Position numbers and translations under genes: made by a program | Assembly (NCBI RefSeq): GCF_000373365.1 | Contig: NZ_KB891103.1 | Location: 181,474-245,473 of the forward strand | From: Parafrankia discariae | GTDB taxonomy: Bacteria > Actinomycetota > Actinomycetes > Frankiales > Frankiaceae | Direction of reading: 5' to 3' | DNA length: 64,000 nt | In this document: positions 8,896-18,166 of the stretch, one piece after another | Layout of the letters: the number at the start of each line of letters is the position of its first letter | How positions within the stretch are numbered: position 1 is the stretch's first letter | The notes under the pieces: model-generated | What the model was told of the DNA's origin: nothing | Databases searched by the model: none | The model's input: only the letters and a program-made list of their open reading frames with translations

Positions 8896-10134
8896 GTGGT
8901 GCTGCCGTGTGTGGAGAGCCTCTCCCTGGTCGACCATCACTGTCACGGGCTGCTCCTGCGCGATCTCGACCGTCCCGGCTTCGAGCGGATGCTCACCGAG
9001 GCCGACGAGCCGGGCCCGGCCGGGACGACCCTCTTCGACAGCCACCTCGGGTTCGCCGTGCGCCGCTGGTGCGCCCCCGTCCTGGACCTGCCCCGGCACG
9101 CCGCGCCGGACGTCTACCTCGCGCGGCGCCAGGAGCTCGGCGTCGAGGAGGTCAACCGGCGTTTCCTGCGCGCCGCCGGCATCGGCGCGTTCTGCGTGGA
9201 CGCCGGCTACCTGCCCGAGCCGCTGACGTCGGCGACCGAGATAGCCACCGCCAGCGGCGGCACGGGCCACGACATCCTGCGGCTGGAGCGCCTCGCCGAG
9301 GCGCTGGCGGTCGACATCCTCACCGGCCAGCTCGGGGTGACCCACTTCGCCGACACCGTCCGCGAGCGGGTGGCCGGCGCGAGCCCGACGACCGTGGGCT
9401 TCAAGTCGGTCGCCGCCTACCGGGTCGGCCTCGACCTGCCGGCGAGCCGCCCGACCGACCGGGAGGTGGCGGCCGCCGTCCGCGACTGGCTCGGCCTGAT
9501 CCGCCGCGGGGTCCCCATCCGGCTCGCCGACCCGGTGCTGCACGCGTTCCTGATCTGGACGGGCGTGGACGCCGGCCTGCCGGTGCAGATCCACGTCGGG
9601 TACGGCGACGCCGAGCTCGACCTGCTCCGGTGCAACCCGCTGCTGCTCACCGGCCTGCTGCGGGCCCTCGCGCCGACCGGGGTGCCGGTGATGCTGCTGC
9701 ACTGCTACCCCTATCACCGGGAGGCCGGCTACCTGGCCCAGGTGTTCCCGACCGTCCACCTCGATGTCGGGCTCGCCCTGCACAACGTCGGGCGCCGCGC
9801 CCCGGCGCTGCTGGCCGAGGCGCTCGAGCTCGCCCCGTTCAGCAGGTTCCTGTTCTCCACCGACGCGTTCGGGCTCGCCGAGCTCTACCTGCTCGGCGCC
9901 CGGCTGTTCCGGCAGGCCCTGTCCACCGTGCTCGGCGACGGCGTCGCGGACGGCGACTGGACCGACGAGGACGCCGGGCGCGTCGCCGAGCTCATCGGGG
10001 CGGGCAACGCCCGGCGCATCTACCGCCTCGCCGAGGCGGGGCGCGAGACGACCGCCGTCACGTCGTCGCGTTCCCCCGGCCGGTCGAGTGGGCCCCGGGT
10101 CACCACGCCGGCGCCCGCTACGCTCGACGACTGA
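8896..10134 (+). CDS. Amidohydrolase-family protein (FluG N-domain class)
   Basis: A 412-residue TIM-barrel metal hydrolase of the amidohydrolase-2 type. Visible metal-ligand motifs are DHHCHG (strand 1), QIHVGYGD, LLHCYPYHREAGYLA and the terminal FSTDAFG (Asp). These occur in the N-terminal half of fungal FluG and in plant nodulin-6-type proteins. The start is GTG at 8896; no good ribosome binding site is seen. The GS-like gene next door is transcribed the opposite way, and the 220-bp gap carries DnaA-box-like sites. A reasonable guess is hydrolysis of a gamma-glutamyl amide or related compound made by the partner, but the substrate is not shown by sequence. Confidence 0.82.
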   Translation: MVLPCVESLSLVDHHCHGLLLRDLDRPGFERMLTEADEPGPAGTTLFDSHLGFAVRRWCAPVLDLPRHAAPDVYLARRQELGVEEVNRRFLRAAGIGAFCVDAGYLPEPLTSATEIATASGGTGHDILRLERLAEALAVDILTGQLGVTHFADTVRERVAGASPTTVGFKSVAAYRVGLDLPASRPTDREVAAAVRDWLGLIRRGVPIRLADPVLHAFLIWTGVDAGLPVQIHVGYGDAELDLLRCNPLLLTGLLRALAPTGVPVMLLHCYPYHREAGYLAQVFPTVHLDVGLALHNVGRRAPALLAEALELAPFSRFLFSTDAFGLAELYLLGARLFRQALSTVLGDGVADGDWTDEDAGRVAELIGAGNARRIYRLAEAGRETTAVTSSRSPGRSSGPRVTTPAPATLDD

Positions 10135-10228
10135 TGAGCAGCACCCGGACTGACCAGCCTGACCAGCGCCTCGGCCGCTGTGGTGTGACCGGCGTACCCG
10201 CGGTGACCAGAACCGGGCGGCCGGGCCG

Positions 10229-10864
10229 ATGATCGTGGCGATCGAGGGGGTCGACGGCGCGGGCAAGAACACGCTGACGACCCGCCTGGTCGAGGCGGTG
10301 ACCGCGACGGGGCGCACCGCCGGCACCTTCGCCTTCCCCCGTTACACCGCGGGCCCGCTGGGCACGGCGGTGCGGGCGATGCTCGACGGCGACGAACGGC
10401 TCGCCGGCCTGGCCGGTTCGGCCCGCGCGACCGCGGTGCTGTTCGCGCTCGACCGGGCGAACGCCCTGCCCGAGTTGGCAAGGTGCGTGGCCGCGCACGA
10501 CGTGCTGTTCGTGGACCGCTACCTCGGCTCGAACGCGGCCTACGGAGCCGCCCGGCTGCCCGCTCCCGAGCGCGCCGAGTTCCTCGACTGGATAGCCGAG
10601 CTGGAGCTGACCCGGCTGGGCCTGCCCCGGCCCGACCTGCAGGTGCTGCTGGACGTCCCGGTGGAGACGGCGCGGGCCGCCGCGCGGGCCCGCGCGGCGC
10701 GGGACACCGCCCGGGCGCTGGACACCTTCGAGAGCGACGCGGGCCTGCAGGCGCGCTGCGCCGAGATCTACCTGTCGCTGGCCGCGGACGGCTGGGTCGC
10801 GCCCTGGATGGTCGTCGACCGCGAGACGGGCGCCCCGAAGATCCTCAGCACCCTGTTCGCCTGA
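10229..10864 (+). CDS. tmk: Thymidylate kinase
   Basis: Phosphorylates dTMP to dTDP. The 211-residue protein has the P-loop EGVDGAGKNT, the substrate motif AFPRYTAGPLG, LFALDRANAL, the DRY-type motif FVDRYLGSNAAYGAARL and LGLPRPDLQVLLDV. All match the actinobacterial (M. tuberculosis Tmk-like) branch. It begins about 95 bp after the amidohydrolase stop on the same strand. No strong ribosome binding site is seen before the ATG. Length is normal for the family. Confidence 0.95.
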   Translation: MIVAIEGVDGAGKNTLTTRLVEAVTATGRTAGTFAFPRYTAGPLGTAVRAMLDGDERLAGLAGSARATAVLFALDRANALPELARCVAAHDVLFVDRYLGSNAAYGAARLPAPERAEFLDWIAELELTRLGLPRPDLQVLLDVPVETARAAARARAARDTARALDTFESDAGLQARCAEIYLSLAADGWVAPWMVVDRETGAPKILSTLFA

Positions 10865-10964
10865 CCCCGAGCGCGCCACCGCGCGGCCGCGGGACCCACA
10901 TTTCGTCCCCGAGTTGTCCCCAGATGGCGAGATGGTCCCTGACCGGCCGGACAGTAGCCAACCA

Positions 10965-10987
10965 GATCTGTTCCGAGGGAACAGATC
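10965..10987. promoter_or_regulatory. Perfect 10+10 bp operator-like dyad upstream of the desaturase
   Basis: GATCTGTTCC at 10965-10974, spacer GAG, GGAACAGATC at 10978-10987. It lies 65 bp before the chosen desaturase start. The dyad geometry suits a dimeric repressor such as a TetR-family protein. No regulator gene is adjacent, so the binding protein is unknown. Confidence 0.6.
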
Positions 10988-11051
10988 CGTCCCCGGATTC
11001 CACACCCTGCGGCCATGGCGGCGAATCATGGCGCGATGCAAGAGTTCACCT

Positions 11052-12017
11052 ATGGGATCACCTACGGACATCGATTTGTTGCGCGAGCTGGAACCGGTCG
11101 CCGAGACCAACGTCAACCGGCATCTCGGGCTCGCCGCCGAGTGGATGCCCCACGAGTACGTGCCGTGGAGCCTGGGCCGCGACTTCGACACGACCCCGTG
11201 GGAGCCCGGCCAGTCAGCGCTGTCCGAGGCCGCCCAGATAGCCTTCGAGGTCAATCTGCTCACCGAGGACAACCTGCCCAGCTACCACCGTGAGATCGCC
11301 GTCGCGTTCGGCCGGGACGGCGCCTGGGGGACCTGGGTCGGGCGGTGGACCGCCGAGGAGGGCCGGCACGCGATGGCCATGCGTGACTACCTCCTGGTGA
11401 CCCGGGCGGTCGATCCCGTGACGCTCGAACGCGACCGGATGCTGCAGATGCAGCGCGGCTACGACTCGGGCGGCAAGACCCCGCTGGAGGCCATGGCCTA
11501 CGTGTCGTTCCAGGAGCTGGCCACCCGGGTCAGCCACCGCAACACCGGACGGGTCACCGGCGAGCCGCTCGCCGAGAAGCTGCTCACCCGGGTGGCGGCG
11601 GACGAGAACCTGCACATGATCTTCTACCGGAACCTGGTGGCCGCGGCCCTCGGGCTGGCGCCCGACCGCATGGTGCCGGTCATCCGCGACGAGATCGTGA
11701 ACTTCCAGATGCCCGGCACGGGCATCCGCGACTTCGGCCGCAAGGCCCGCTACATCGCCCAGGCCGGCATCTACGACCTGCGGATCCACCACGACGACGT
11801 CGTCTCGCCCATCCTTCGGCACTGGAAGCTCCTCGACCTGGAGGGGCTGTCCGGCGAGGCGGCGAAGGCCCGGGACGAGATCGGCGAGTTCATGGCCGGC
11901 CTCGACGCGCTGGCCACCCGGCAGGAAGAGAAGAAGGCCGCCGCCCAGGCCCGCCGCGAGGCGCGCGAGGGCCGCGACCGGCAGGACCGGCAGGACGCGG
12001 CGGTTCCGGTCGGCTGA
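11052..12017 (+). CDS. Acyl-[ACP] desaturase (DesA-like, ferritin fold)
   Basis: A soluble di-iron desaturase that puts a double bond into acyl chains on acyl-carrier protein. Iron ligands are visible as the first helix Glu (LLTEDNLPSYHREIA), WTAEEGRHAMAMRDY (EExxH), a Glu in SFQELATRVSHRNTG, and VAADENLHMIFYRN (second ExxH). The domain order and 321-residue length fit mycobacterial DesA1/DesA2-like proteins. ATG at 11052 is chosen because LLRELEPVAE follows, as in the family, with a weak AAGAG upstream; ATG 11028 is the alternative. The C-terminus is a charged EEKKAAAQ-rich tail. A perfect dyad at 10965-10987 suggests local regulation. Confidence 0.9.
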   Translation: MGSPTDIDLLRELEPVAETNVNRHLGLAAEWMPHEYVPWSLGRDFDTTPWEPGQSALSEAAQIAFEVNLLTEDNLPSYHREIAVAFGRDGAWGTWVGRWTAEEGRHAMAMRDYLLVTRAVDPVTLERDRMLQMQRGYDSGGKTPLEAMAYVSFQELATRVSHRNTGRVTGEPLAEKLLTRVAADENLHMIFYRNLVAAALGLAPDRMVPVIRDEIVNFQMPGTGIRDFGRKARYIAQAGIYDLRIHHDDVVSPILRHWKLLDLEGLSGEAAKARDEIGEFMAGLDALATRQEEKKAAAQARREAREGRDRQDRQDAAVPVG

Positions 12018-12170
12018 GCCGGGGGAACAGCCCGGCCGGGGGAACGCGGGGGTGGTGTTCGTAACGGCTGCCCGACATCCGTAGTGTCCGTGGCGTGCCG
12101 GCCGGATGATCCGGTCGCACCGGCCCGACAACGGACGGAACGGACGGAGCGCTGTGACGGACGGAGCGCA

Positions 12171-12620
12171 GTGAGCGAGCATCGCGGGTCCGCGCGCCGG
12201 ATCTCCCCGATCCAGGCGGCGTTCGGAGTGCTGGCGGGAGTCGTCCTGCTGGTGGCGGTCCTGATCAGTCAGAAGGGCGCCAGCCCGGAAAGCACCGCCG
12301 CCGCCCGGTCCCCCTCCCCGGCCCCGACGACGACCAGCGCACCCGCCGGTGGCACCGTCACCGGCACTCCCGACTCCGGGGCCAAGCGGCAGGGGTCTCC
12401 GCCGCCCGGCTCGGGTGCCGGCGGCGAGACCGTCGCGGCGGGCGGCTCGGGCACCCGGCCGGCCGGTTCGACGTCCACGGCGGGCACCCGCCCGGCCGGG
12501 GCGGCGGGGTCCGCGCGCTCCCCGCGGCCGCGCCCGGGCGGCGGTCACGGCCAGGAGCCGGTGCTCGACCTCCGGCTCCCCCCGGTCGCCGTGCCCACCT
12601 GCGTCATCAACTGCCGCTGA
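12171..12620 (+). CDS. Small membrane-anchored Pro/Ser/Gly-rich protein, unknown function
   Basis: A 149-residue protein from GTG 12171 (GGAG four bases upstream). One hydrophobic segment (about residues 15-33, AAFGVLAGVVLLVAVLIS) follows a basic N-terminus, so it is a signal anchor or uncleaved signal. The rest is low-complexity Pro/Ser/Thr/Gly ending in VPTCVINCR with two cysteines. I recognise no domain. It lies 178 bp before a two-component operon on the same strand and may be an envelope protein sensed or controlled by it; that is only positional. Confidence 0.6.
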   Translation: MSEHRGSARRISPIQAAFGVLAGVVLLVAVLISQKGASPESTAAARSPSPAPTTTSAPAGGTVTGTPDSGAKRQGSPPPGSGAGGETVAAGGSGTRPAGSTSTAGTRPAGAAGSARSPRPRPGGGHGQEPVLDLRLPPVAVPTCVINCR

Positions 12621-12798
12621 CGCCACGCGACTGCCGCCACCCGCCCACCGCCGGGCGGGGTCGGCGCCGGCGGCTCTCGGCGCCACCGCCTCACACGTTC
12701 CTCTCACGTCGGGCGGGTTTCCTCGGTGCACGCCGTGCCCCGCCGACCCGCCACGCCGGGACGCGGTCCCGGACGCCGGCTGTTCGAGGATGGGTGAG

Positions 12799-13581
12799 AT
12801 GAGGGACGCACCACCACCGCCGCCGCGGCCCGGTGAGGACGCCACCGCCCCGGCCCGGGCCCCCCGGATCCTGGTCGTCGACGACGAGCCCAACATCGTC
12901 GACCTCGTCCGGATGGCGCTGCGCTTCCACGGCTTCGACGTCGTCACGGCGGCCACCGGCCGGGAGGCGCTCACCCGCGCCGCCGCGGACCGGCCCGACC
13001 TGCTGATCCTGGACGTCATGCTGCCCGACGCCGACGGGTTCGAGGTGTGCCGGCGACTGCGCGCGGACGGGGCGGAGGTCGGCGTCGTCTACCTCACGGC
13101 CCGCGACGCGCACCGGGACAAGATCACCGGGTTCACCTACGGCGGCGACGACTACATCACCAAGCCGTTCGCCGTGGAGGAGCTGATCGCCCGGGTGCGG
13201 GCGGTGCTGCGCCGGACCCGCCGCCCGGAACCGGAGCCGTCGTCCGCGCCCGGCCTGCTCTCCTACGCCGACGTGGAGCTCGACCCGGACGCCCACCTGG
13301 TGCGCCGCGCGGGCCGGCCGGTCGAGCTCTCCCCCACCGAGTTCTCGCTGCTGCGCTACTTCCTGCACAACCCCAACCGGGTGCTCTCCCGGGCCCAGAT
13401 CCTGGACGCGGTGTGGGACAGCGACTTCGACGGCGAACCGACCGTCGTCGACCAGTACGTGAGCTACCTGCGGCGCAAGCTCGGCCAGCACGGGCCGCCG
13501 CTCATCCACACCCAGCGCGGCTTCGGCTACGCCCTGCGCGCCCCCGGGCCCGAGACCGGCGGGCCCGAGCGCTCTCGATGA
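12799..13581 (+). CDS. OmpR/PhoB-family response regulator
   Basis: The receiver domain has the acidic pocket VVDDEPN, the phospho-acceptor Asp in LLILDVMLPDADG, the conserved Thr in VYLTARD and the Lys in DDYITKPFA. A winged-helix output domain follows (ELSPTEFSLLRYFLHNPN, then VVDQYVSYLRRKLG and THRGFGYAL-type end). ATG 12799 is preferred over 12790 because GAGG lies nine bases before it; this gives 260 residues. The stop overlaps the kinase ATG in ATGA, so the two are translationally coupled. The layout resembles mycobacterial TcrXY/PrrAB-type pairs. The signal is unknown. Confidence 0.93.
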   Translation: MRDAPPPPPRPGEDATAPARAPRILVVDDEPNIVDLVRMALRFHGFDVVTAATGREALTRAAADRPDLLILDVMLPDADGFEVCRRLRADGAEVGVVYLTARDAHRDKITGFTYGGDDYITKPFAVEELIARVRAVLRRTRRPEPEPSSAPGLLSYADVELDPDAHLVRRAGRPVELSPTEFSLLRYFLHNPNRVLSRAQILDAVWDSDFDGEPTVVDQYVSYLRRKLGQHGPPLIHTQRGFGYALRAPGPETGGPERSR

Positions 13582-15077
13582 CGCTGCGGCTGAAGCTCAT
13601 GCTCGGCCTGGTGGCGCTGACCGCCATCGGCCTCAGCCTGACGATCGTCGCGACCGTCGTCGCGCTGCGCGGCTACCTCGTCGACCGCGTCGACGTCCGG
13701 CTGCGGGCCGTCGAGCAGGTCACCCGGCTGCCGCTGACGGCGCTGCTGGCCGGGGCGCCCGCGGACAGCCGGCCCGTCCTGGAGCGGGCGGTCGCGCCCA
13801 CCGACTACGTGGTGGAGGCCCGCCGCTCCGACGGCCGGATCCTGCGGGTGGCCGGCCCGGCGGACCTCACCCAGCCGCTGCTCACACGGATCGACACCGG
13901 GCCGGCCGCGGAGCGGGGCGTGGCGGCGGCCACGGAGAGATCCCCCGCGGGGCGGACCGTGCCGCCGGCCGTCGACGGCACCCCGTTCACCGTCACCTAC
14001 GGTGGCGAGCGGTACCGGGCGGTGCTCGACCACCTCCCGGGCGGCGAGACGCTGATCGCCCAGCCGCTGACGACCGTCCGGGACACCCTGCGCCGGCTGG
14101 TCGCCGCGGCGGCGGTCGCGGCACTGGTGGTGCTGGCCGCCATCGCCGCGCTGGCCTGGCTGCTGCTCACCCGCGGCCTGCGCCCGCTGCGCGCCACCGC
14201 GCGCACCGCGTCCGCGATCGCCGCCGGCGACCTGTCCCGCCGGGTGCCGGAGGGGTCGCCACGCTCGGAGACCGGCCAGCTCGGCCGGGCGCTGAACATC
14301 ATGCTCGGCCAGATCCAGGCCGCGTTCGCCGCCCGGGTCGCCTCCCAGAACAACCTGCGCCGTTTCGCCGCGGACGCCTCGCACGAGCTGCGCACGCCGC
14401 TGACGTCGATCCGCGGCTACGTCGACCTGCTGCGGGCCGGCATGGTCCCGCCGGCCGAGACCGACGACACGCTGCGGCGGGTGGCCGAGGAGACCGCCCG
14501 CATGCAGACCCTCGTCGACGACCTCCTCTACCTCGCGCACCTCGACGAGCTGCGCCCCCGCGACCGGGTGGACGTCGACCTGGTGACGATCGCCGAGGAC
14601 GCGGCCGCGAACCTGCGGGCGGTCGATCCCGGCCGCCCGGTCACCGTCGAGGTCGAGACCGGTCCCGAGGCCGGCCGGCACGTCCCCGGTGATCCGGACG
14701 CGTTGCGCCAGCTGCTGGGCAACCTGCTGACCAACGCGCGCGTGCACACCCCCGCGGGCACCCCGGTGACCGTGCGAGTCACCGGCTGGGACACGGCCAC
14801 CCCGGCCCGGGACCGCACGGCCGTCCTGGCGGTCGAGGACGGCGGGCCCGGCATGCCGCCGGAGGTCACGCGGCACGTCTTCGACCGCTTCTACCGGGCG
14901 GCCGGCAGCAGGGCCCGGGGCCGCTCCGGCAGCGGCCTCGGGCTGTCGATCGTCGCGGCCACGGCGGCCGCGCACGGCGGTCGCGCCGAAGTGAGCAGCA
15001 CCCCCGAGGGGGGCACCTCCTTTCGGGTGTACCTGCCTGGGGGTGTTTCCGACCAGACCCCCGCTGACCAGGCCTGA
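13578..15077 (+). CDS. Sensor histidine kinase (HAMP, HisKA, HATPase)
   Basis: A 499-residue partner of the preceding regulator. A first membrane helix at about residues 8-30, an extracytoplasmic sensor region of about 140 residues and a second helix at about 175-200 are followed by HAMP. HisKA carries the phosphorylated His in DASHELRTPLTSI. The ATPase domain has the N-box LLGNLLTNARVHTP, the G1 box VEDGGPGMPP, the F-box HVFDRFYR and the G2 box GSGLGLSIV. All catalytic motifs are intact. Ligand unknown. Confidence 0.93.
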   Translation: MTLRLKLMLGLVALTAIGLSLTIVATVVALRGYLVDRVDVRLRAVEQVTRLPLTALLAGAPADSRPVLERAVAPTDYVVEARRSDGRILRVAGPADLTQPLLTRIDTGPAAERGVAAATERSPAGRTVPPAVDGTPFTVTYGGERYRAVLDHLPGGETLIAQPLTTVRDTLRRLVAAAAVAALVVLAAIAALAWLLLTRGLRPLRATARTASAIAAGDLSRRVPEGSPRSETGQLGRALNIMLGQIQAAFAARVASQNNLRRFAADASHELRTPLTSIRGYVDLLRAGMVPPAETDDTLRRVAEETARMQTLVDDLLYLAHLDELRPRDRVDVDLVTIAEDAAANLRAVDPGRPVTVEVETGPEAGRHVPGDPDALRQLLGNLLTNARVHTPAGTPVTVRVTGWDTATPARDRTAVLAVEDGGPGMPPEVTRHVFDRFYRAAGSRARGRSGSGLGLSIVAATAAAHGGRAEVSSTPEGGTSFRVYLPGGVSDQTPADQA

Positions 15078-15357
15078 CCTGCGGTGGACGGCCCGTTCCG
15101 GCCCACAGGGAAGGGGCGCGGGGGCGGTCCGGACGATGTCGGCGGCTGGCTCCCGACGGCGTACCCGGGTCGGCGTGAGGTCTGACACGGCCTCCTGACG
15201 TACCAGAGGGTGCACAGGTAATTCTGTTTCTTCTCGCATCCGGCTCACAGACGGACGGTGTGCGCTCGGCTCAGGACCCAGCCGAGCCCGGCCGACGTGA
15301 GCGTGATCGGACGAACACGAGCACCTGGCCTCCAGCACGGATCTTCGAGGAGCCGCC

Positions 15358-16344
15358 ATGCCGCCCGCCACGCCGCCCACCACCGGTCCGCGCCCACCCA
15401 CCACCACCCGTGCTCGGGCCGAGGCGGCCGTGCTGGCGGTGATCTGCGGCGCGGTGGTCGGCACCCTCGCCGACAGGCTGGCCGCCCGGATCGCCGTGTC
15501 GCGGGCGAACCGCCGTCTCGGCGGACGTCTCGGCGAGCTCGGCGCGACGATCCGCGTCCGCCCGCCGAGCTTCCCCTACCTGCTCAACGCCGCCACCGGA
15601 CGGCCGTCCACCCTGGAGCTCTCCGCGACCGCCACCTACGGTGAGCTGCGCCGCCTGCGCAGCGGTTGCGACGCTCAGGGCAACACCTGGGACGACCCGT
15701 CGTTCGCGCTGATGTCACTGTTCGGCGGCTACGCCGGGGTGTTCGGCGACTCCTGCGGGCCGGTCGTCCGCCCCGGCCGGACCCGGGGCACGGTCAGGGG
15801 CGGCGACGGGGGCGCCTTCCCGGCCGGCCGCGCCGACGATCCCGACATCCTCGCCGCCCTCGACCGCCTCGGTGACATCGAGGGCTTCGACGCGCTGGAC
15901 GGCTTCGACGCGCTGGACGGCCTCGGTGGTTCGGACGGCTTCGACGATCTGGGAGGCCTGGGTGGTCTGAGGGGTCGCGGCGGCGTCGGCGACGGGTGCC
16001 GCGCGCGGCGGCCATCCCCCACCCGGTGGACCGAGATCACCTACGGCGGGGACGAACGGCTCTCCATCGGCACCGAGATCGAACTGCCGGACCGCTCACT
16101 GCCGGTCCGGATCATCGGCACGCCCCTCGTCCGGGACGGCCGGCTCGCCCTGGTACCCGAGGAGATCGTCCTGGGCGACCAGCGACTGCCCGGCGAGCTG
16201 ATGACTCCGGCGCACACCGCGGTCTTCGCCGAACCGGTCGTGCTGCTGCCCTCCTTCCCCCGAGGCACCCGCCTCGCCGACGTCGTCGCGACCCCCGAAG
16301 GCCTCCGCCTGCGCCTGGAGCAGCGCGACCCCGCCCGCCGCTGA
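15358..16344 (+). CDS. LmeA-like (DUF2993) phospholipid-binding-type protein
   Basis: A 328-residue protein with an N-terminal hydrophobic segment (about 22-40). It has the DUF2993-type core IRVRPPSFPYLLNAATGRPSTLELSA split as seen at residues 62-85, and later LVPEEIVLGDQRLPGELM and VVATPEGLRLRLE. Family members sit in the envelope and bind phospholipid (LmeA acts in mycobacterial mannan elongation). In place of a short loop, residues about 140-215 are a low-complexity insert with GFDALDGFDALDGLGG. It includes an exact 18-bp DNA duplication at 15883-15900/15901-15918. No clear ribosome binding site before the ATG. Confidence 0.7.
   Translation: MPPATPPTTGPRPPTTTRARAEAAVLAVICGAVVGTLADRLAARIAVSRANRRLGGRLGELGATIRVRPPSFPYLLNAATGRPSTLELSATATYGELRRLRSGCDAQGNTWDDPSFALMSLFGGYAGVFGDSCGPVVRPGRTRGTVRGGDGGAFPAGRADDPDILAALDRLGDIEGFDALDGFDALDGLGGSDGFDDLGGLGGLRGRGGVGDGCRARRPSPTRWTEITYGGDERLSIGTEIELPDRSLPVRIIGTPLVRDGRLALVPEEIVLGDQRLPGELMTPAHTAVFAEPVVLLPSFPRGTRLADVVATPEGLRLRLEQRDPARR
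15883..15918. repeat. Exact 18-bp tandem duplication within the LmeA-like gene
   Basis: GGCTTCGACGCGCTGGAC occurs twice head-to-tail, encoding GFDALD twice. More diverged Gly/Asp/Leu repeats follow. It is in frame and lies in the low-complexity insert. Confidence 0.9.
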
Positions 16345-16489
16345 CCACAGCGGCCTGGCCGGCGCGCCGCCCGGCGATGCGTGGCGGTCGAGTGAGTCCC
16401 GGCTGTCGCTCAACCGCCACGGTTGCTCGGCAGCGCGCGTACCGGCGCCGTACGTCGGCTCGGGTACGAGCGGATACGTCCGCGGACGG

Positions 16490-18166
16490 ATGACCGCCCG
16501 GCCCGGGGTCGCTACCGTCGGAGCGGTGGAGGGAGCCCGGCGAGCTGAGCACCCGCCGCCGGCCGAGCGCCCACCGCGGGCCGGGGTGCGCGCTCTGGCG
16601 GCACGGCTGACCGCGGCGCGCGGGCTGTGGAACCGGCTGGAGGCCGTCGCGGGGCTCGAGGGCTTCCCCCGCTACCCGGGCAGCGCCCTGATCGCGCGGA
16701 TCCCCGCCGGGCGGGCCCGCCGAGCGGGGACCGCGGTCGCCGGTGACGTCCTGCCCACCGCCGTCGTCGGCCTGATCCTGCTGGTCGGGTCGACGAACGC
16801 GGCGCACGACCAGATCCCGCCCGGGCACGCTCTGGACGGGATCGCCTATCTGCTGCTGGCGCTGGCGGTGGTTGTCTTCCCGCTGCGCAGGTACGCCCCG
16901 CGGGTCCTGCTCGCCGTCGAGACCCTGATCATCGGCGGTTACACCGCCGTCGGCTATCCGCACGGGCCACCGATGCTGGCGGTCGCCGCGGCCGCCTTCA
17001 CCGTGGGCGTGCGGGTGCCCGCGCGGACGGCCGGCCGCGCGGCGAAGGCGTGCGCGGTCGTGCTGCTGCTCGCCAGCGCGGTGTCGTTCGCCCGCGGCTA
17101 TCTCGACAGCGGGTGGGACCTCGCCTACACCTGCATCGGTGTTCTCTGCGTGGCCTTCATCCCGGCAGTGCTGGGCGCGCTGCTGCGGCTGAGCCGCCTC
17201 GCCTCGGCGCGGGCGGAGGAGGAGGCCACCCGGCGGCGGATCGAGCAGGAGCGGCTGCGGATGGCCCGCGAGGTCCACGACGTCGTCGGCCACGGGCTCT
17301 CGATCATCTCGCTGCAGGCCGCGGTGGCCCTGCATGTGCTCGACCGGCGGCCGGAGCAGGCACAGCTCGCGCTGGAGGCGATCCGCCGCACCAGCGTCGA
17401 CGCGCTGGACGAGCTGCGGGCGACCCTCGCCCTCACCCGCGCCCGCGACGCCCGAACCGGCGTCGACCGCGCGGACCGTTTCTCCCCGCCCGCCGCGCCG
17501 ACGGGAGCCGCCGGAGCTGGGAGCACCCGGGAGACGGGAAGCACCGTGCTCGTTGGGGACACCGCGCGCCCCGGAGGCACCGGGTCCGGCGGGCCCGCCG
17601 GACGAGGCGAGGGCGACGGCGCGGGCGGTACCGGTCCCGGCCCCGGCCCCGGTGAGGCGCTCCGGACGCCGTTGACCGGGCTCGACCGGCTGCCGGGGCT
17701 GGTCTCCGAGGTCCGGCTGTGCGGCATCGCCGTGGAGCTGGTCACCGAAGGAGATCTCACCGACCTGCCCGCCGAGGTCGATCTCGCCGCCTACCGGATC
17801 GTCCAGGAGTCGCTGACGAACGTGCTGCGGCACGCCGGCCCGGCCCGGGCCCGGGTCACCCTCCGCTCCACCGTGGACCGCCTGGAGGTCGAGATCGTCG
17901 ACGAGCCCACCGAGCTCGGCGCCGACCTGCCCGCCGACGGCGAGCCGCTCGTCCGCTCGACCGGGCATGGGCTGCGCGGCCTGCGCGAACGTGTGGACGA
18001 GCTCGGCGGGTCCCTGACGGCGGGCCCGTGCCCGCGGGGAGGATGGAGCGTGCGCACCGACCTGCCCACGCCGGTCGCGCCCACCGACCCGGCCTCGCCC
18101 GCGGCCCCGGCACCGGCTCCAGCCCCGAATCCGGCCGCGTCCCGTCGTTTCGGAGCGGCCCGGTGA
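16490..18166 (+). CDS. NarL-type sensor histidine kinase (HisKA_3)
   Basis: A 558-residue kinase with five or six membrane helices between about residues 80 and 240. A short coiled region is followed by the HisKA_3 motif EERLRMAREVHDVVGHGLS-type block (REVHDVVGH, with the phosphorylated His) and the HATPase parts AYRIVQESLTNVLRHAG and STGHGLRGLRERV. A long low-complexity insert (about 325-395) interrupts dimerisation and ATPase regions, and an Ala/Pro tail ends the protein. The stop overlaps the response-regulator GTG in GTGA. The layout fits a cell-envelope-stress sensor of the LiaS/VraS/DesK class; the signal is unknown. Confidence 0.9.
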   Translation: MTARPGVATVGAVEGARRAEHPPPAERPPRAGVRALAARLTAARGLWNRLEAVAGLEGFPRYPGSALIARIPAGRARRAGTAVAGDVLPTAVVGLILLVGSTNAAHDQIPPGHALDGIAYLLLALAVVVFPLRRYAPRVLLAVETLIIGGYTAVGYPHGPPMLAVAAAAFTVGVRVPARTAGRAAKACAVVLLLASAVSFARGYLDSGWDLAYTCIGVLCVAFIPAVLGALLRLSRLASARAEEEATRRRIEQERLRMAREVHDVVGHGLSIISLQAAVALHVLDRRPEQAQLALEAIRRTSVDALDELRATLALTRARDARTGVDRADRFSPPAAPTGAAGAGSTRETGSTVLVGDTARPGGTGSGGPAGRGEGDGAGGTGPGPGPGEALRTPLTGLDRLPGLVSEVRLCGIAVELVTEGDLTDLPAEVDLAAYRIVQESLTNVLRHAGPARARVTLRSTVDRLEVEIVDEPTELGADLPADGEPLVRSTGHGLRGLRERVDELGGSLTAGPCPRGGWSVRTDLPTPVAPTDPASPAAPAPAPAPNPAASRRFGAAR

